Source: CAVXWV01 sp963695415
Lineage (GTDB): Bacteria > Chloroflexota > Anaerolineae > Anaerolineales > UBA4823
Reading direction: 5' to 3'
Assembly (NCBI GenBank): GCA_963695415.1
Contig: CAVOGL010000006.1
Span: 130,793 to 194,792 of the forward strand
DNA: 64,000 nt
Every line of letters begins with the position of its first letter. The first letter of the stretch is position 1. A model generated the notes under the pieces. That model did no database searches, was not told the origin of the DNA, and worked only from the letters and a program-made list of their open reading frames with translations. A program made the position numbers and the translations under genes. Positions 63,078 through 64,000 of this stretch are shown here, one piece after another.

Positions 63078-63466
63078 ACCATGGGGATTTTGCGCTCAGC
63101 CAGTTGAAGCGCCAACCCCCATGGATCACGCAGCATGACCAGCCTGTCACCCGCAGGAGTCACTCCCAATTCACTTGCCAGCGAAGCGCCTACAGCTAAC
63201 AGGCGATCACGAGCGCTCTCGATGGATTCATCTCCGGTATCAAAGGCGATGTGCAAAACCAATGGGTCCAATGAAGCGTAATCTGGTACGACAGCCGCGG
63301 GATTATTGTAAATCTCGAGCATCCCGTTCCCGCTCTCATCCACCAGAAAATGCGTGAAGGGAGAAATTTGCAGCTCTCGAGCGACCCGGAATCCCAGGTT
63401 TTGGCAGTACCACGCCGCGACCCGGATCGGGTCATCAACTATATAGCCGATATGTTCGATTTTCAT
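63074..63466 (-). CDS. VOC-family (glyoxalase/bleomycin-resistance-type) protein
   Basis: 130 residues of two beta-alpha-beta-beta-beta units. Metal-ligand-like residues appear as His in EHIGYIV, Glu in MLEIYNN and His in VLHIAFD, with DRLVMLRDPWGLALQLAE closing the second unit. The class covers lyases, dioxygenases and binding proteins; the reaction is not known. Its start overlaps the isomerase stop by four bases, so they are co-translated. Confidence 0.85.
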   Translation of the reverse strand: MKIEHIGYIVDDPIRVAAWYCQNLGFRVARELQISPFTHFLVDESGNGMLEIYNNPAAVVPDYASLDPLVLHIAFDTGDESIESARDRLLAVGASLASELGVTPAGDRLVMLRDPWGLALQLAERKIPMV

Positions 63467-64000
63467 TCTCTCTCCTGTAAAAGGACAGCACGCGTCCGTG
63501 CCACCTGTTCGGCAACTTCAGAATATTCGTTCTTTCCGGAGTGATGTTCCACACCCCAGGCGCCCTGGTAGCCTTTCTCTTTTAGCATCGAGATACTCGC
63601 TTCCAGGTGATTTTGCACGATCTCATACGAGATGTGCGTGTGCATCGCCCAGGGTGCGATGACGGCATCGCCGGGATTGCCGCGCAGGTGCAGCAGCACC
63701 CCGAATCCCGGGTGGTCGACCGCCTGGCAAATCCTTGCCATGGTTTCCGGCTGCACTTCTGGTCCCCAGTGGTTCTCGGGACCGACTTTGAATCCGTTGT
63801 CATGAGCCAATTGGGCATATTCACGATAACGAGTGACGATCAGATCGAACTGCTCTTCGGTGAAATGCTCTCCCTGACCTCCGGCGTCGATGCGGATCGT
63901 CCTGGCGCCCAGGAATTTGGCTGCGCTCAGGTATTCCAGCGCGCTCTGATGGTGCTGCTCTCGAACAGCCGGGTCATCTTCCCAGATGTGCGGTCCATCC
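63463..64000 (-). CDS. Sugar phosphate isomerase/epimerase, partial (5' end outside window)
   Basis: The frame is open to the window edge, so the N-terminus lies beyond it. Visible TIM-barrel pieces include LGARTIRIDAGGQGEHFTEEQF, then a Glu/Asn-type GPENHWGPEVQPETMA, His in LLHLRGNPGD and Glu in WGVEHHSGKNEYSE. It belongs to the xylose-isomerase-like barrels, like the gene at 56512. Substrate unknown. Confidence 0.82.
   Translation of the reverse strand, partial: DGPHIWEDDPAVREQHHQSALEYLSAAKFLGARTIRIDAGGQGEHFTEEQFDLIVTRYREYAQLAHDNGFKVGPENHWGPEVQPETMARICQAVDHPGFGVLLHLRGNPGDAVIAPWAMHTHISYEIVQNHLEASISMLKEKGYQGAWGVEHHSGKNEYSEVAEQVARTRAVLLQERE

Noticed and set aside
1..64000. rRNA or tRNA genes
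   Set aside because: Reading both strands I found no rRNA-like stretch and no cloverleaf with a T-arm GTTCGANNC and acceptor pairing. A dedicated tRNA scan was not possible.

Overview
The window looks like a chromosomal piece of a Chloroflexi/Anaerolineae-type bacterium, probably from a metagenome. This is inferred from gene style: lipoprotein solute-binding proteins with long V/E/T-rich linkers, FHA-fused ABC exporters, TolB-like sensor kinases, giant cyclase-ATPase-TPR proteins, repeated URO-D-type methyltransferases and many unlinked accessory genes. No rRNA, tRNA or CRISPR was found. G+C is moderate and genes are dense, except for an AT-rich patch at about 15.0-16.65 kb.

Layout. 0-9.5 kb: a GntR/LacI-type regulator followed by a complete oligopeptide/oligosaccharide ABC uptake operon (lipoprotein, two permeases, two ATPases) that runs into an ATPase-TPR gene. 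9.5-15 kb: a class V aminotransferase and a nitrilase on the minus strand, then a sugar epimerase-type SDR, a steroid 5-alpha-reductase-type membrane enzyme and the first URO-D-type methyltransferase. 15-16.65 kb: an AT-rich patch with a lipoprotein and a tyrosine-recombinase relic. 16.7-21 kb (minus): an EamA transporter, a patatin and a GH3 glucosidase. 21-28 kb: an island of small accessory genes, several of them truncated or internally deleted. 28-39 kb: a catabolic run (URO-D, RraA, amidohydrolase, beta-phosphoglucomutase, GNAT-TPR, methyltransferase), then EamA, an FAD oxidoreductase, a UvrA relic, DeoD, GNAT and an agmatinase stub. 39-41 kb: galU overlapping a glucuronokinase-like GHMP kinase.

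41-52 kb holds the most interesting locus. A three-FHA ABC exporter overlaps a lipoprotein, followed by a transmembrane Ser/Thr kinase with an extracytoplasmic beta-propeller, a second patatin and a GT-C glycosyltransferase. The linkers of the kinase and of the FHA exporter share repeated T-hydrophobic-hydrophobic-E motifs. The exporter's last external loop and the lipoprotein share a proline-rich/DEND-DQV/coiled-coil insert. I read this as a phospho-threonine-gated envelope export system with a lipoprotein partner.

52.4-60.8 kb (minus): glycogen synthase, a third URO-D protein, a polysaccharide deacetylase, a TIM-barrel isomerase and a 1,347-residue cyclase-ATPase-TPR regulator, probably one transcription unit. 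61-64 kb: cspA, an IS element of the ISNCY/IS1202 type with long target duplications next to a relic of a second IS, a VOC protein and a truncated isomerase.

Ten otherwise intact genes are each split by one frameshift. Nine of these are +1, and removing one base restores a family-consistent reading. This suggests sequence over-calls more than true decay. A separate set of genes is genuinely eroded: racemase, P-loop kinase, GNAT stub, agmatinase stub, UvrA tail and integrase tail.
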